NCBI GenBank assembly: GCA_045802605.1
Contig: JBJMQS010000024.1
Coordinates: 1-16,783, forward strand
Origin: JBJMQS01 sp045802605
GTDB taxonomy: Bacteria; Planctomycetota; Planctomycetia; Gemmatales; Gemmataceae
Length of the DNA stretch: 16,783 bases
Direction of reading: 5' to 3'
The position numbers and the translations under genes are program-made. The notes beneath the pieces were generated by a model. It saw nothing but the letters and a program-made list of their open reading frames with translations, was not told the origin of the DNA and searched no databases. Below, one piece after another: positions 6,436-13,711 of this stretch. The first letter of the stretch is position 1. Each line of letters opens with the position of its first letter.

Positions 6436-7571
6436 CTCATGCCCGCTGGCAATCCCGGGTCGTGAAGATGCAGCGGTTCGGTCTTCTTGCGCACGCGCAG
6501 ATTGATGATCTCCACCAGCACTGAAAACGCCATCGCAAAATAGACGTAGCCCTTATCGATGTGCTGGCCACATCCTTCGGCCACCAGAAGCACGCCGATG
6601 AGGATCATAAAGGCGAGCGCGAGAATTTTTAGCGTTGGGTGTCGGGTGACGAAGCGGGCCACCGCCTCGGCAAAGAGCATCATCACGCCGACCGCCATAA
6701 TCATCGCAGCGATCATAACGCCCAGCGACTCGACCATGCCCACCGCGGTGACCACCGAGTCGAGCGAAAAGATGATGTCGATGACCGCGATTTCGATCAG
6801 CACCCAACCGAAGCGGGCCGTCCCTTTTTTCCGTTGGGCATGTTCATCCTGGCTGGGTCGCTCGAGCCGGTCGTGAATCTCAAATGTGCTCTTACCGATC
6901 AGGAAGACGCCACCGACCAACAGGATAATGTCGCGCCAAGAGATTTGCCGCGCTTCGAGCTCATGAAACAGCGGCATGTTCGGTAGCGTAAACACCGGCG
7001 TAGTTAGTGAAAGGATAAACGATAGCGTGGCCAGCAGAAGCAGCCGCGTGCCGAGCGCCGCGAGAAGCCCAAGCCGTCTAGCGCGCGGTTGCTGTTGTGG
7101 CGGCAACCGCCCGGCGACGAGCGCCAGAAAAATGATGTTGTCGATGCCCAGGACAATCTCCATGGCGGTCAACGTGATGAGCGGTAAAACGATGCGAGAA
7201 AAAATGCCGGCCGGTGTGGGCCGTACGCTGCGAATGGAAGTTATCTCGCTGCGTTGCAAGACACGTACAGCGTTGTCGGTAGTAATCGTGAAAGTCGGAT
7301 TTTCGCAAATGCCTGAGATGGGTTCGCTGAAGCCATGCACTCTAATCGAGTCGGCTGCCGGCACGGTATGGACCAGATTCAAATGCTCGACACGTGCCAC
7401 ATCGAATTGAGCTGAGCCACCCTCGAAGCGAAATGCGATGCTCGGCTCTTTTAAGAAACCGTTGAGCTTAGAGCCACCAGTCAAATGGGCCTCAACAGAA
7501 TTCTGCTCCGCCGCTCGGGCAAACGCAGGCGCAATCAACAGACAGAGGATCGTCAGCCATCGGGGGCTCAT
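6432..7571 (-). CDS. TerC-family membrane protein with exported N-domain
   Basis: 379 residues from ATG at 7571; a TTG one codon earlier is too close to the Shine-Dalgarno (AGGAAGGA, five bases before the ATG). The C-terminal part, about 121-362, is a TerC-family transporter: MEIVLGIDNIIFLALVAGRL and EIAVIDIIFSLDSVVTAVGM carry the paired acidic residues (E-x5-DN and D-x5-DS), followed by MAVGVMMLFAEAVARFV and a final LKILALAFMILIGVLLVAEG. TerC proteins are linked to tellurite resistance and manganese export. Before this sits a signal peptide (1-21) and about 95 exported residues that look like two beta-rich repeats (LTGGSKLNGFLKEPSIAFRF, then IRVHGFSEPISGICENPTFT). That domain is not part of ordinary TerC. 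The gene converges with DedA-JAMM; a hairpin element begins 19 nt upstream of the start. Confidence 0.9.
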   Translation of the reverse strand: MSPRWLTILCLLIAPAFARAAEQNSVEAHLTGGSKLNGFLKEPSIAFRFEGGSAQFDVARVEHLNLVHTVPAADSIRVHGFSEPISGICENPTFTITTDNAVRVLQRSEITSIRSVRPTPAGIFSRIVLPLITLTAMEIVLGIDNIIFLALVAGRLPPQQQPRARRLGLLAALGTRLLLLATLSFILSLTTPVFTLPNMPLFHELEARQISWRDIILLVGGVFLIGKSTFEIHDRLERPSQDEHAQRKKGTARFGWVLIEIAVIDIIFSLDSVVTAVGMVESLGVMIAAMIMAVGVMMLFAEAVARFVTRHPTLKILALAFMILIGVLLVAEGCGQHIDKGYVYFAMAFSVLVEIINLRVRKKTEPLHLHDPGLPAGMS

Positions 7572-7590
7572 CAATGTCCTTCCTCAGATG

Positions 7591-7663
7591 TGTAGCCGCG
7601 GGCTTTAGCCCGCGTCGGGACCAAGCGATTGCCAGGACGCGCGGGCTAAAGCCCGCGGCTACA
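7591..7663 (-). repeat. Hairpin element copy 1 (GTAGCCGCGGGCT family)
   Basis: Perfect 24-bp inverted arms (7591-7614 and 7640-7663; TGTAGCCGCGGGCTTTAGCC...) with a 25-nt loop. Each arm is itself a small palindrome (GCGGGCT-TT-AGCCCGC), a REP/BIME-like design. The loop, read on the minus strand, differs at one position only from the loop of copy 2 at 14222-14298, so the two are copies of one dispersed element. It fills the gap between coaC and terC, ending 19 nt before the terC ATG, and could also terminate coaC transcription. No REP-associated transposase is in the window. Confidence 0.88.
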
Positions 7664-7678
7664 AAATCACACAATCCA

Positions 7679-8230
7679 TTAACCCAGCATCTCGCCCACG
7701 GCAGAGACAATATCCGGTACCTCGGCCATGGCGCCTTCGCCGACATCGCCGCAGGCCAGCATCTTCTCGACCGGACCGAGCACACGGACGTTGCCGCTGT
7801 CGAGACGCATCTGCTGGATTTGCTGGGCTGTCATCGGATGCTGCCACATGAATGTATTCATGGCCGGCGCGAGCAAAACGGGCCGGGCCGGGTCCCGAGC
7901 GCGCCAGACGCAACAGAGGCAATTGTCGCACAATCCCACGGCAAACTTCGCCAGCGTATTGGCATCCAACGGCGCAACGACGAGCAACTCCGCCCATCGC
8001 CGCAACTCGATGTGCAACACCGGATCATCGCGACGGTATTTTTCTCGGGGCCATTCGTCCGCATCTTGGACCAGAATGCCGTGCGGCAATTCTGAGGGAT
8101 CGAAGAAATAAAGCGCGGAGTCCGTCGCGACCACGCGAACAGCATGGCCAGCTTCCATCAAAGCCGCGACGAGAGCCGGCGAGCGAATCGCCGCGACGGA
8201 GCCGGTCACACCCAAAAGAACGTTAGCCAC
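7679..8230 (-). CDS. coaC: Phosphopantothenoylcysteine decarboxylase (stand-alone)
   Basis: 183 residues, an HFCD-family flavoprotein that decarboxylates 4'-phosphopantothenoylcysteine to 4'-phosphopantetheine in coenzyme A synthesis. The N-terminal flavin-binding motif is VLLGVTGSVAAIRSPAL. The catalytic histidine lies in VLHIELRRWAELLVVAP, followed by LDANTLAKFAVGLCDN, the substrate-clamp motif PAMNTFMWQHPMTAQQ, and the catalytic cysteine in LACGDVGEGAMAEV. LDANTL, GLCDN and AMNTxMWxHPxTAQQ resemble eukaryotic PPCDC and other stand-alone enzymes more than the CoaC half of E. coli-type CoaBC; that comparison is from memory. The start is GTG at 8230, overlapping the coaB stop by eight bases, so the pair is probably translationally coupled. 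Confidence 0.93.
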   Translation of the reverse strand: MANVLLGVTGSVAAIRSPALVAALMEAGHAVRVVATDSALYFFDPSELPHGILVQDADEWPREKYRRDDPVLHIELRRWAELLVVAPLDANTLAKFAVGLCDNCLCCVWRARDPARPVLLAPAMNTFMWQHPMTAQQIQQMRLDSGNVRVLGPVEKMLACGDVGEGAMAEVPDIVSAVGEMLG

Positions 8231-8888
8231 GATGCGCCTCCGTGATGACAGCGAGCAGACGCTTGGGCAACTCAGCGCGGGTCACTCGCTCATACTTGCC
8301 GGCCAAGGGGCCGAGATAGGCCCACTGGCTTGCGCCTTCGAGAGTGTTGGCCACCATAAAGTTCGCTCGCGATTGTTGCCGGGATGCCTCAGCGATTTTC
8401 AGAAGTTCTGCATCATCGATGCCAACTTCGAGCTTGAACTTTACGAGGATGCCCTTGAAACCCCAATCGGTTCGCATGCGGTCGATCAGCTTGGGCGCGC
8501 GGACGAGCTTCAGCCATAGCTCTTCTTCATCGGATTTGATTTTGCCGCCGTGGTCCAAGGCCTTTTGTCGCGCGTCGAACGCGCCGGCAACCTGATAATC
8601 ACTCACGGCCGCGGCGTGCACGATCGCGTCGTACGCGCCGCGCTGCACATGCTCGGCGAGCAGTGTTTCCAAGTCATCGAACGTGTGAAACGTGTGCAGA
8701 TTCGGAATGCCATCGGCTTCGGGCAACGCCTTCGGATGTGATGTCAGTAGCGTGACCTCGTGGCCGAAGGTCTCCGCGGTGAGGGCGATTAACGCGCCGG
8801 TCTTGCCGGTGAAAATATTGGTGATGCCGCGGACCCGGTCGATGGGGGCAAACGTGTTGCCGGCGGTAATCAGGATGCGCATTTGCAT
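8223..8888 (-). CDS. coaB: Phosphopantothenate-cysteine ligase (stand-alone)
   Basis: 221 residues, the DNA/pantothenate flavoprotein fold that couples 4'-phosphopantothenate and cysteine, the step before coaC. Motifs: RILITAGNTFAPIDRVRGIT (4-23) and NIFTGKTGALIA for nucleotide and phosphopantothenate binding, AAAVSDYQVAG, a KIKSDEEELWLKL segment, KFKLEVG in the place of the usual GFKxE, and MVANTLEG near the C-terminus. In most bacteria this domain is the C-terminal half of a bifunctional CoaBC; here it is a separate gene placed before coaC, the reverse of the fused order. ATG codons at 8888 and 8882 are both possible starts, and no clear Shine-Dalgarno decides. The upstream gap to the next gene holds a perfect 25-bp hairpin, so the promoter is cramped into very few bases or coaB is read from upstream. 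Confidence 0.93.
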   Translation of the reverse strand: MQMRILITAGNTFAPIDRVRGITNIFTGKTGALIALTAETFGHEVTLLTSHPKALPEADGIPNLHTFHTFDDLETLLAEHVQRGAYDAIVHAAAVSDYQVAGAFDARQKALDHGGKIKSDEEELWLKLVRAPKLIDRMRTDWGFKGILVKFKLEVGIDDAELLKIAEASRQQSRANFMVANTLEGASQWAYLGPLAGKYERVTRAELPKRLLAVITEAHRG

Positions 8889-8893
8889 ATTGT

Positions 8894-8955
8894 AACGAGC
8901 CGGAAGCGTGAGCGACGGAGTATTGAATTACCGTCGCTCACGCTTCCGGCTCGTT
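8894..8955. repeat. Perfect 25-bp hairpin repeat, left bracket of the HExxH gene
   Basis: Arms 8894-8918 (AACGAGCCGGAAGCGTGAGC...) and 8931-8955 are exact reverse complements around a 12-nt AT-rich loop. The right arm shares most positions with that of the repeat at 9825-9910 (common core CCGTCGCT..CGC.TCCGGCT). It begins three bases past the stop of the HExxH lipoprotein gene and ends five bases before coaB, so it may act as a terminator. It lacks a U-tract, so that is unproven. Confidence 0.88.
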
Positions 8956-8958
8956 CAA

Positions 8959-9810
8959 CTAATTCCGCACTGCTTGCGTGCGCGAGAGTTGGCGCAAATG
9001 ATCGGTGAGGGCCTCGTTCAACTGCGGCACCGCAGGTGCCAGCTTCAGGGCCAATGGCCCCGGGTTCGAGGTGACGCGCAACTGCTGCAAATAGGCGAGC
9101 AGGACCTGCCGGGCCGGCGGTGAACCGCGGAGCATCAGATGGACCCAGGCCCACGCTTCGCGGTACTCCGTCGGCGACATTTGCGCGACTTGCGTGAGTT
9201 GCTCCAACTTAGCGAGGTCCGGCGATGCCGGGCTCTTACGTAGCTCATCGAGATGCTTGGGATTCACGCCATCCGAACCCGGCGGCAACTCGAAGAACTC
9301 GGCGAGCCCTTCATCCAGCCAGAGCGGCACATCTTTCAGCACACTGTGCAGAAGCGCATGGGTCAACTCGTGCCGCAGGTCTTGCTTAACCCGATCGCCC
9401 CAGAACGTGAAGACGAGCAATTCGTCCGTGCCGCCGACCGTGCGTGGCTGGGCGACGAAGAACGCTCGCCGTTTGGGCAGGTCGGGATATCGCTCGCGCA
9501 TGAACGCTTCATAGCGCTCACGGTCTTCGAAGAGATAAACTTGAATCGCGGACTCGGCCGTGGGCAATTGCAAATCGCGCACGACTTGTTCGCGCAGATC
9601 CGAAAGCTCCGCAAACAATGGATCGTCGCGCTTCAGCTCGAAGTCGGCGAAGAACATGTATTGGGAGACGCGCAACGAATTCTTGCCGGGCCAGGCCGGG
9701 CTGACTGCTACGGCCGGTGGCGGCTCGGGTTTGGTCGGCGCATTGCGCAACGAGGTGCAGCCGGCCAGCAAGCCGAGAGCGACCCCGAATTGGCAAACAC
9801 TTCTAAACAT
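8959..9810 (-). CDS. Zincin-like lipoprotein (DUF1570/peptidase MA-like)
   Basis: 283 residues. The N-terminus has a lipoprotein signal with lipobox LLAGC, so Cys18 is the expected lipidated residue and the protein should be anchored to a membrane facing the periplasm. A proline-rich linker (25-40) follows. The putative protease region contains the zinc-binding HELTH (H147, E148, H151) within RHELTHALLH and a downstream glutamate in LWLDEGLAEFFE (163-174), the arrangement of gluzincin-type DUF1570 and peptidase MA-like proteins common in planctomycetes. Substrate unknown. The ATG at 9810 is preceded by a weak Shine-Dalgarno. The gene stands alone between two related hairpin repeats (8894-8955 and 9825-9910), in the same direction as its neighbours. 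Confidence 0.85.
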   Translation of the reverse strand: MFRSVCQFGVALGLLAGCTSLRNAPTKPEPPPAVAVSPAWPGKNSLRVSQYMFFADFELKRDDPLFAELSDLREQVVRDLQLPTAESAIQVYLFEDRERYEAFMRERYPDLPKRRAFFVAQPRTVGGTDELLVFTFWGDRVKQDLRHELTHALLHSVLKDVPLWLDEGLAEFFELPPGSDGVNPKHLDELRKSPASPDLAKLEQLTQVAQMSPTEYREAWAWVHLMLRGSPPARQVLLAYLQQLRVTSNPGPLALKLAPAVPQLNEALTDHLRQLSRTQAVRN

Positions 9811-9824
9811 CTCAGTCTTCGCTT

Positions 9825-9910
9825 GTTAGCCGGACGCGCAAGCTACAGGAAGCAGAACCTCGCGAGTGGGGCAGTGATTCTGATTTCCGTCGCTTGCGCG
9901 TCCGGCTAAC
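9825..9910. repeat. Hairpin repeat, right bracket of the HExxH gene
   Basis: Arms 9825-9843 (GTTAGCCGGACGCGCAAGC) and 9892-9910 are exact reverse complements, and pairing continues inward with mismatches for several more bases. The interior is 48 nt and contains the small palindrome CTCGCGAG. Its right arm (CCGTCGCTTGCGCGTCCGGC...) is a variant of the right arm at 8931-8955. It lies between the kinase gene stop (9920) and the lipoprotein start (9810), both on the minus strand. Confidence 0.85.
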
Positions 9911-9919
9911 TATCATCGG

Positions 9920-11572
9920 CTATCCCAGTGGTCTTCCACTTCTCGCATTGCGCGCGATTTTCGCTTCGGTTGCGGCCGCCAGTTCGCGCCACCACCGCTT
10001 CCAGCCCCAATTGCCCCGGCTCGCCCAATCCATGTACCAACGCAGAAACCGCAGCTTGTCGGTCAGCGTTATTGACGGATGACTGTGGAAACTCGCACTG
10101 AGGCGGGCGAGATCGCGAATCCGTGTGGCCCGAGATATCCGCTGTCGGCGCCGGACACCGACCAAATCGATGAACCAAACGCGGTTATCATGCGGATCAA
10201 TCGCCGTGAGTAAATTCGCGGCTTTCAGATCGCGGTGCACGAAGAAGCGGCGATGAAATGCCCTCAGCACTCGTCCAACGGCCGCGATTCGCTGTCGCAG
10301 CACTGCATCACGTTGCGTCTTCGGCAAGGCGTCGAGCTTGTCCACGAATGCCCGCAGATCGACGGCGTATTCAATTTTCGCGGTCAACAGATAACCGCCG
10401 CCGGGCAAGCCGTATTGCGTTCGATGGGCCATGGCCAGCGGTCGCGCGGTCGGCAGGCCCGCATCGATCAACCCGTGACCAAGGACCCAAGACCGCACCG
10501 CACCTGAGGGCCGAACAACGTTTTTCAGCGCGTCGGCGAGTTTCGATTTGCCGAAGCGTTTCCAGACCACCGGCACCGTCTGGCCGTCCACCCGTGCGCT
10601 GATTTCTACGACAGCGGAGGCTCCGCCGAATTTTAGGAGCTTGGCTCCCGGCGCGAAGAACGGCGCTTCGGGATTGGCGAGCAATTGTTCCAAGTCGCCC
10701 CGATCTAGTTCCGCGACGGCGTGGCCTTTGGCCCCGGCCAAACTGATACGCCGAAAATATCGATTGCTGTCTTGACAGCGGCGATCACGCGTGGCCCAGA
10801 GCAGGGCGTTGGAGCGCCAAGTTGCTTCTTCGAGAGCGCCGGGTGTGGCCGACGGATGATCCGGAATCGCGCTGGCGGCATACTCGTAATAGGAGTGCCA
10901 GAATCGCAGCCGATCGGACCGCGTTGCTCGCAGCACGAAATACCGATTGAACACCGCGAGGTTCGCTCGCCGCACATGCCATGGAGAGGGCGTACCAACC
11001 CGGACTTCGTGCAAATCGACGAGGAACAATTCGAACGAATCATCCGCCCTCATGCGGGCCAACACATTGCCCGGGTGCAAATCGCGGTGCACCACGCCGG
11101 CCGCATGCAAGCGTGCGAGAAACTCGCCCAGTGTCTTCGCCAAGTTCTGCCGCGAGCGCGGTGGCATCGCCGGACTGAGCCAGCGCAAGAGCGGCTCCGC
11201 ACCGACAACAGTTTCGGTCAGCAGAAAACTTGCTCGAGGAGCCAGCGCGTTGCCGAGCACCCCCCAGCCCATTGGCCGTGGCGCGGGAACACCCAACTCC
11301 GCGGGTGCACCACGCCGAAACTCAGTGTGGGCCTTCACGGGCCGGGCGAGTTCGCGCAGGAATCCCTGCAGACCGACAGTGCGATATTCCTTCAAATAGA
11401 AATCGAGCTCACCGAGGTTCACGTGATAGATGGAGCGGTGCGGCGCTTCCTTCACCACAGTCGCCCGCCCCGACTCCAACCATTCCGAAAGCCGTAGCCC
11501 ATTCGGCCCAACGAGCTGCGCATGGAGCGCGGGCGGCAAGTGCCAAGTCACGGCCGGGTGAGAAGCGGTCAT
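9920..11572 (-). CDS. Tandem Kdo/WaaP-like double kinase
   Basis: 550 residues with two complete kinase-like domains of the lipopolysaccharide kinase (Kdo/WaaP, PF06293-like) type. Domain 1 (about 36-215): putative ATP lysine K61 in FYLKEYR, catalytic loop HRDLHPGN (162-169), and D186 in VDLHE replacing DFG. Domain 2 (about 310-535): K338 in VVWKRFG, catalytic loop HRDLKAAN (446-453), and D469 in FIDLVGV. Both halves keep the residues needed for phosphotransfer. The relatives phosphorylate Kdo or heptose of LPS core on the cytoplasmic face. The ATG overlaps the stop of the upstream glycosyltransferase (ATGA), so the two are co-translated and probably act in the same envelope glycan pathway. 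The actual sugar substrates are unknown. Confidence 0.85.
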   Translation of the reverse strand: MTASHPAVTWHLPPALHAQLVGPNGLRLSEWLESGRATVVKEAPHRSIYHVNLGELDFYLKEYRTVGLQGFLRELARPVKAHTEFRRGAPAELGVPAPRPMGWGVLGNALAPRASFLLTETVVGAEPLLRWLSPAMPPRSRQNLAKTLGEFLARLHAAGVVHRDLHPGNVLARMRADDSFELFLVDLHEVRVGTPSPWHVRRANLAVFNRYFVLRATRSDRLRFWHSYYEYAASAIPDHPSATPGALEEATWRSNALLWATRDRRCQDSNRYFRRISLAGAKGHAVAELDRGDLEQLLANPEAPFFAPGAKLLKFGGASAVVEISARVDGQTVPVVWKRFGKSKLADALKNVVRPSGAVRSWVLGHGLIDAGLPTARPLAMAHRTQYGLPGGGYLLTAKIEYAVDLRAFVDKLDALPKTQRDAVLRQRIAAVGRVLRAFHRRFFVHRDLKAANLLTAIDPHDNRVWFIDLVGVRRRQRISRATRIRDLARLSASFHSHPSITLTDKLRFLRWYMDWASRGNWGWKRWWRELAAATEAKIARNARSGRPLG

Positions 11573-12582
11573 CCCGCGATCCTCCCGGCCTGGGCAATCT
11601 CGTCAAGCACGTGCAGCCAGGCTTTGAGTCCCATGTCGATCGCGTAATGTTGCTCCACCCGCCGCCGACCGATGCCGCCCATTCGCAGTCGAGTCGTGGG
11701 GTCGCTGAGCAGCGTGATGGCTTCCACCCATTCTCGTGGCGAGTCCACGAGAACCCCGGCCTCTTGGCCAGGCCGAGTGCCCAAGAGTTCTGCTGTCACT
11801 CCCACGGGATTGCCAATGACGGGCAGCCCGGACGCGAGGTACTGCAAAACTTTGAGCCCACATTTGCCGCGCGACCAATCGTCGTCGGGCAGAAGACTCA
11901 GGCCGATGTCCGCCGAGGCGATGGCCTCCGCTTCCCAGGTTTCATCCCAGGGGACCTGCTCCACTTGGAGATGGTCAAATTCCAAAAATGAATCACATAC
12001 AAACCGCAATTTAAGTCCGGGAATGGACCGCCCCAAATGTTCCAAGAGCGGTCGAGCCCGCGCCAAACCTTGGATAGTGCTCGCGGTGCCGACCCACACC
12101 AGCGTGAGATTGCCCGACTGCCGATGCGACGAGGCTCGGTATTTGCCGACGTCGATGCAGGTGGGGATGAGGCGAACGGCCCGCGCGCCTTCATCCAACG
12201 CACGATCGGCGAGCCACGAGTTGCCCGCGACGACAATGTCCGCGGCCCGCATCGTCGCGGCGAAGCGCGGCCACAGCTTTAAACATTGTGGACCTTTGCG
12301 GTGATACGAATCACGCTGATACACCGCATCATCGAAATCGAACGCCAATCGGCGCACGCGCTGCCGCAACAATGCGAGCTGCCACCGGGGCAACATCTTT
12401 CGTTGCAGGATCACCAGGTCGGCGTGGCCCAGTCCGCTGCCGATCCGCCAGCGGGCGATCCCGCGCGGCAACTCCTGAAATTCGAGCGTGTGGCCATGCG
12501 CTTCCAAACCGCTAACGAACGCCCGCAGCCGATATCGGCAACAGACATGCTCCAGCGATTCGACCAACGCCACCAAATGCAC
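11569..12582 (-). CDS. GT4-like glycosyltransferase
   Basis: 337 residues with a GT-B organisation. The N-terminal half includes LAFDFDDAVYQRD and an RAADIVVAGNSWLADRA segment ahead of the interdomain region. The C-terminal half starts at LVWVGTAST and contains the GT4 nucleotide-sugar signature: SRGKCGLKVLQYLASGLPVI followed by GNPVGVTAELL. No signal peptide; likely cytoplasmic and peripheral to the membrane. The start is GTG at 12582 with a strong Shine-Dalgarno (AGGGAGG) eight bases upstream. It is the first gene of a two-gene operon with the tandem kinase (four-base ATGA overlap), so it probably transfers a sugar to a lipid or LPS-like acceptor that the kinase product then modifies. Donor and acceptor cannot be read from the sequence. 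Confidence 0.9.
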   Translation of the reverse strand: MHLVALVESLEHVCCRYRLRAFVSGLEAHGHTLEFQELPRGIARWRIGSGLGHADLVILQRKMLPRWQLALLRQRVRRLAFDFDDAVYQRDSYHRKGPQCLKLWPRFAATMRAADIVVAGNSWLADRALDEGARAVRLIPTCIDVGKYRASSHRQSGNLTLVWVGTASTIQGLARARPLLEHLGRSIPGLKLRFVCDSFLEFDHLQVEQVPWDETWEAEAIASADIGLSLLPDDDWSRGKCGLKVLQYLASGLPVIGNPVGVTAELLGTRPGQEAGVLVDSPREWVEAITLLSDPTTRLRMGGIGRRRVEQHYAIDMGLKAWLHVLDEIAQAGRIAG

Positions 12583-12590
12583 GCGCGCAA

Positions 12591-12597
12591 CCTCCCT
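12591..12597 (-). promoter_or_regulatory. Shine-Dalgarno deciding the GTG start of the glycosyltransferase
   Basis: AGGGAGG on the minus strand, eight bases before GTG 12582. It is in the 94-bp gap shared with the divergent membrane protein gene, where promoters for both directions must lie. Confidence 0.8.
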
Positions 12598-12664
12598 GTC
12601 GTGGCGGGCATGTTAACAAGATGGGTCGAATAGGGAAACCGCAATTCCGCGCGGCTGTGTACGC

Positions 12665-12670
12665 TACAAT
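12665..12670 (+). promoter_or_regulatory. Possible -10 box directly upstream of the start
   Basis: TACAAT matches the sigma-70 -10 consensus at five of six positions and ends six bases before the ATG at 12677. Initiation at the usual distance would fall on or next to the A of the ATG, giving a leaderless mRNA, and no Shine-Dalgarno is present. The -35 region is poor, so this is only a candidate. Confidence 0.4.
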
Positions 12671-12676
12671 TGCAAT

Positions 12677-13690
12677 ATGTCCAGCAATTCCGCTGATCAA
12701 ATGGGCAAAATGGTGATGGGCTTCTACGGCCCACCGGCGTTTGCCACCCGCGGCCGGAACACGGAGGAGGCGTGGCACGCTCTGCTCGACCACTGCCGGG
12801 CCAAGCGCGCCGAGATGCTGCAAGGCATACGGTGGAATATACGAGCGCTTGCCAACGCACTGGACTTGCCGCGAAATGAAGATCCAGAGACGACTGTTCG
12901 CCACATCCGCAAAGCGCTGACGGTGAAACCACTTTCCTCACTCCATTCATCCATCTCCTTTATCTCTCTTTTGGAATCCATCGAGCGCTTTAACGCGACG
13001 TGGCAGGCATACATTGCCAAGCTCGATCTAACTGACGTGAACCGCGAACTCGAAAAATACAACGAATATTATGTGCTGGAAAAGGAAAGCGTAGTCGGCT
13101 CAGAGCAAATCGCTCGCCAGGGTTTCCAACCCAAGCAGCCCGTGGCCGTAACCGACATCGCTAGGGAATTCCCACCGCTCGATGACCTGAAGCCATTACA
13201 AATTACTCGCTCGGTGGACTACGCGATGGCATTGGGGCTTCCCATACCGCATCCGATTCTCATGTTCTGGAGTTGTTTGACGATAGTCTCGTCAACCGAA
13301 TCTATTTGGGTATTTGTTGGTTGGGTTTTTTTGAACCTTGTCCTAGCCGGCAGTCTTGTGATTTTGGTTCGTCGATATCGTTCCTTGAAGTACGAAGTCA
13401 GCAAGTTGGAAGCGCAAGTGCATGGCGAACCACTCTTGCCTCCGCGCTTTTTGTCCTGGTTGTTTCCTCACACGGGCATGATAGTGTTTGCATTATTCGC
13501 CTTATGGATTCATGCAGGTTCGTTGGCTCAGGTGACGTACTCTGAAATCGCAAATATCTCGTCGCTAACTCTGATTTTGATCAGTTTGGGGCTAGTGGTG
13601 GGAGCAGCCGTTGTGAGTTTTCGAATGATGGGCCTGATCGATCGACATGTGCAGTTGGAGGCAGTCGCTTCTCAGAACTTGTCATACTGA
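12677..13690 (+). CDS. Hypothetical four-TM membrane protein
   Basis: 337 residues, not recognised. The first 185 residues are soluble and mostly helical, with an aspartate/glutamate and lysine-rich stretch (LDLTDVNRELEKYNEYYVLE, 116-135) that could form a coiled coil. Four hydrophobic segments follow at about 190-208, 209-231, 263-285 and 296-317, in two hairpins separated by the charged RRYRSLKYEVSKLEAQ (232-247). No enzymatic motif is evident. The second half of the gene, from about 13250, is visibly more AT-rich than neighbouring genes. There is no Shine-Dalgarno before the ATG; internal ATGs at codons 9, 12 and 14 are also possible starts. It stands alone, divergent from the glycosyltransferase and convergent with smpB only 21 bp away. 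Confidence 0.75.
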   Translation: MSSNSADQMGKMVMGFYGPPAFATRGRNTEEAWHALLDHCRAKRAEMLQGIRWNIRALANALDLPRNEDPETTVRHIRKALTVKPLSSLHSSISFISLLESIERFNATWQAYIAKLDLTDVNRELEKYNEYYVLEKESVVGSEQIARQGFQPKQPVAVTDIAREFPPLDDLKPLQITRSVDYAMALGLPIPHPILMFWSCLTIVSSTESIWVFVGWVFLNLVLAGSLVILVRRYRSLKYEVSKLEAQVHGEPLLPPRFLSWLFPHTGMIVFALFALWIHAGSLAQVTYSEIANISSLTLILISLGLVVGAAVVSFRMMGLIDRHVQLEAVASQNLSY

Positions 13691-13711
13691 GTGGAGGAGG
13701 ACAAGGACAAG

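Noticed and set aside
9253..9909. Open frame of 218 codons on the plus strand
   Set aside because: Shadow of the HExxH lipoprotein gene, which has a lipobox and protease motifs; the shadow runs into the hairpin repeat.
10721..11991. Two long plus-strand frames (258 and 253 codons)
   Set aside because: Antisense to the tandem kinase and glycosyltransferase, both of which have clear motifs. The shadows have none.
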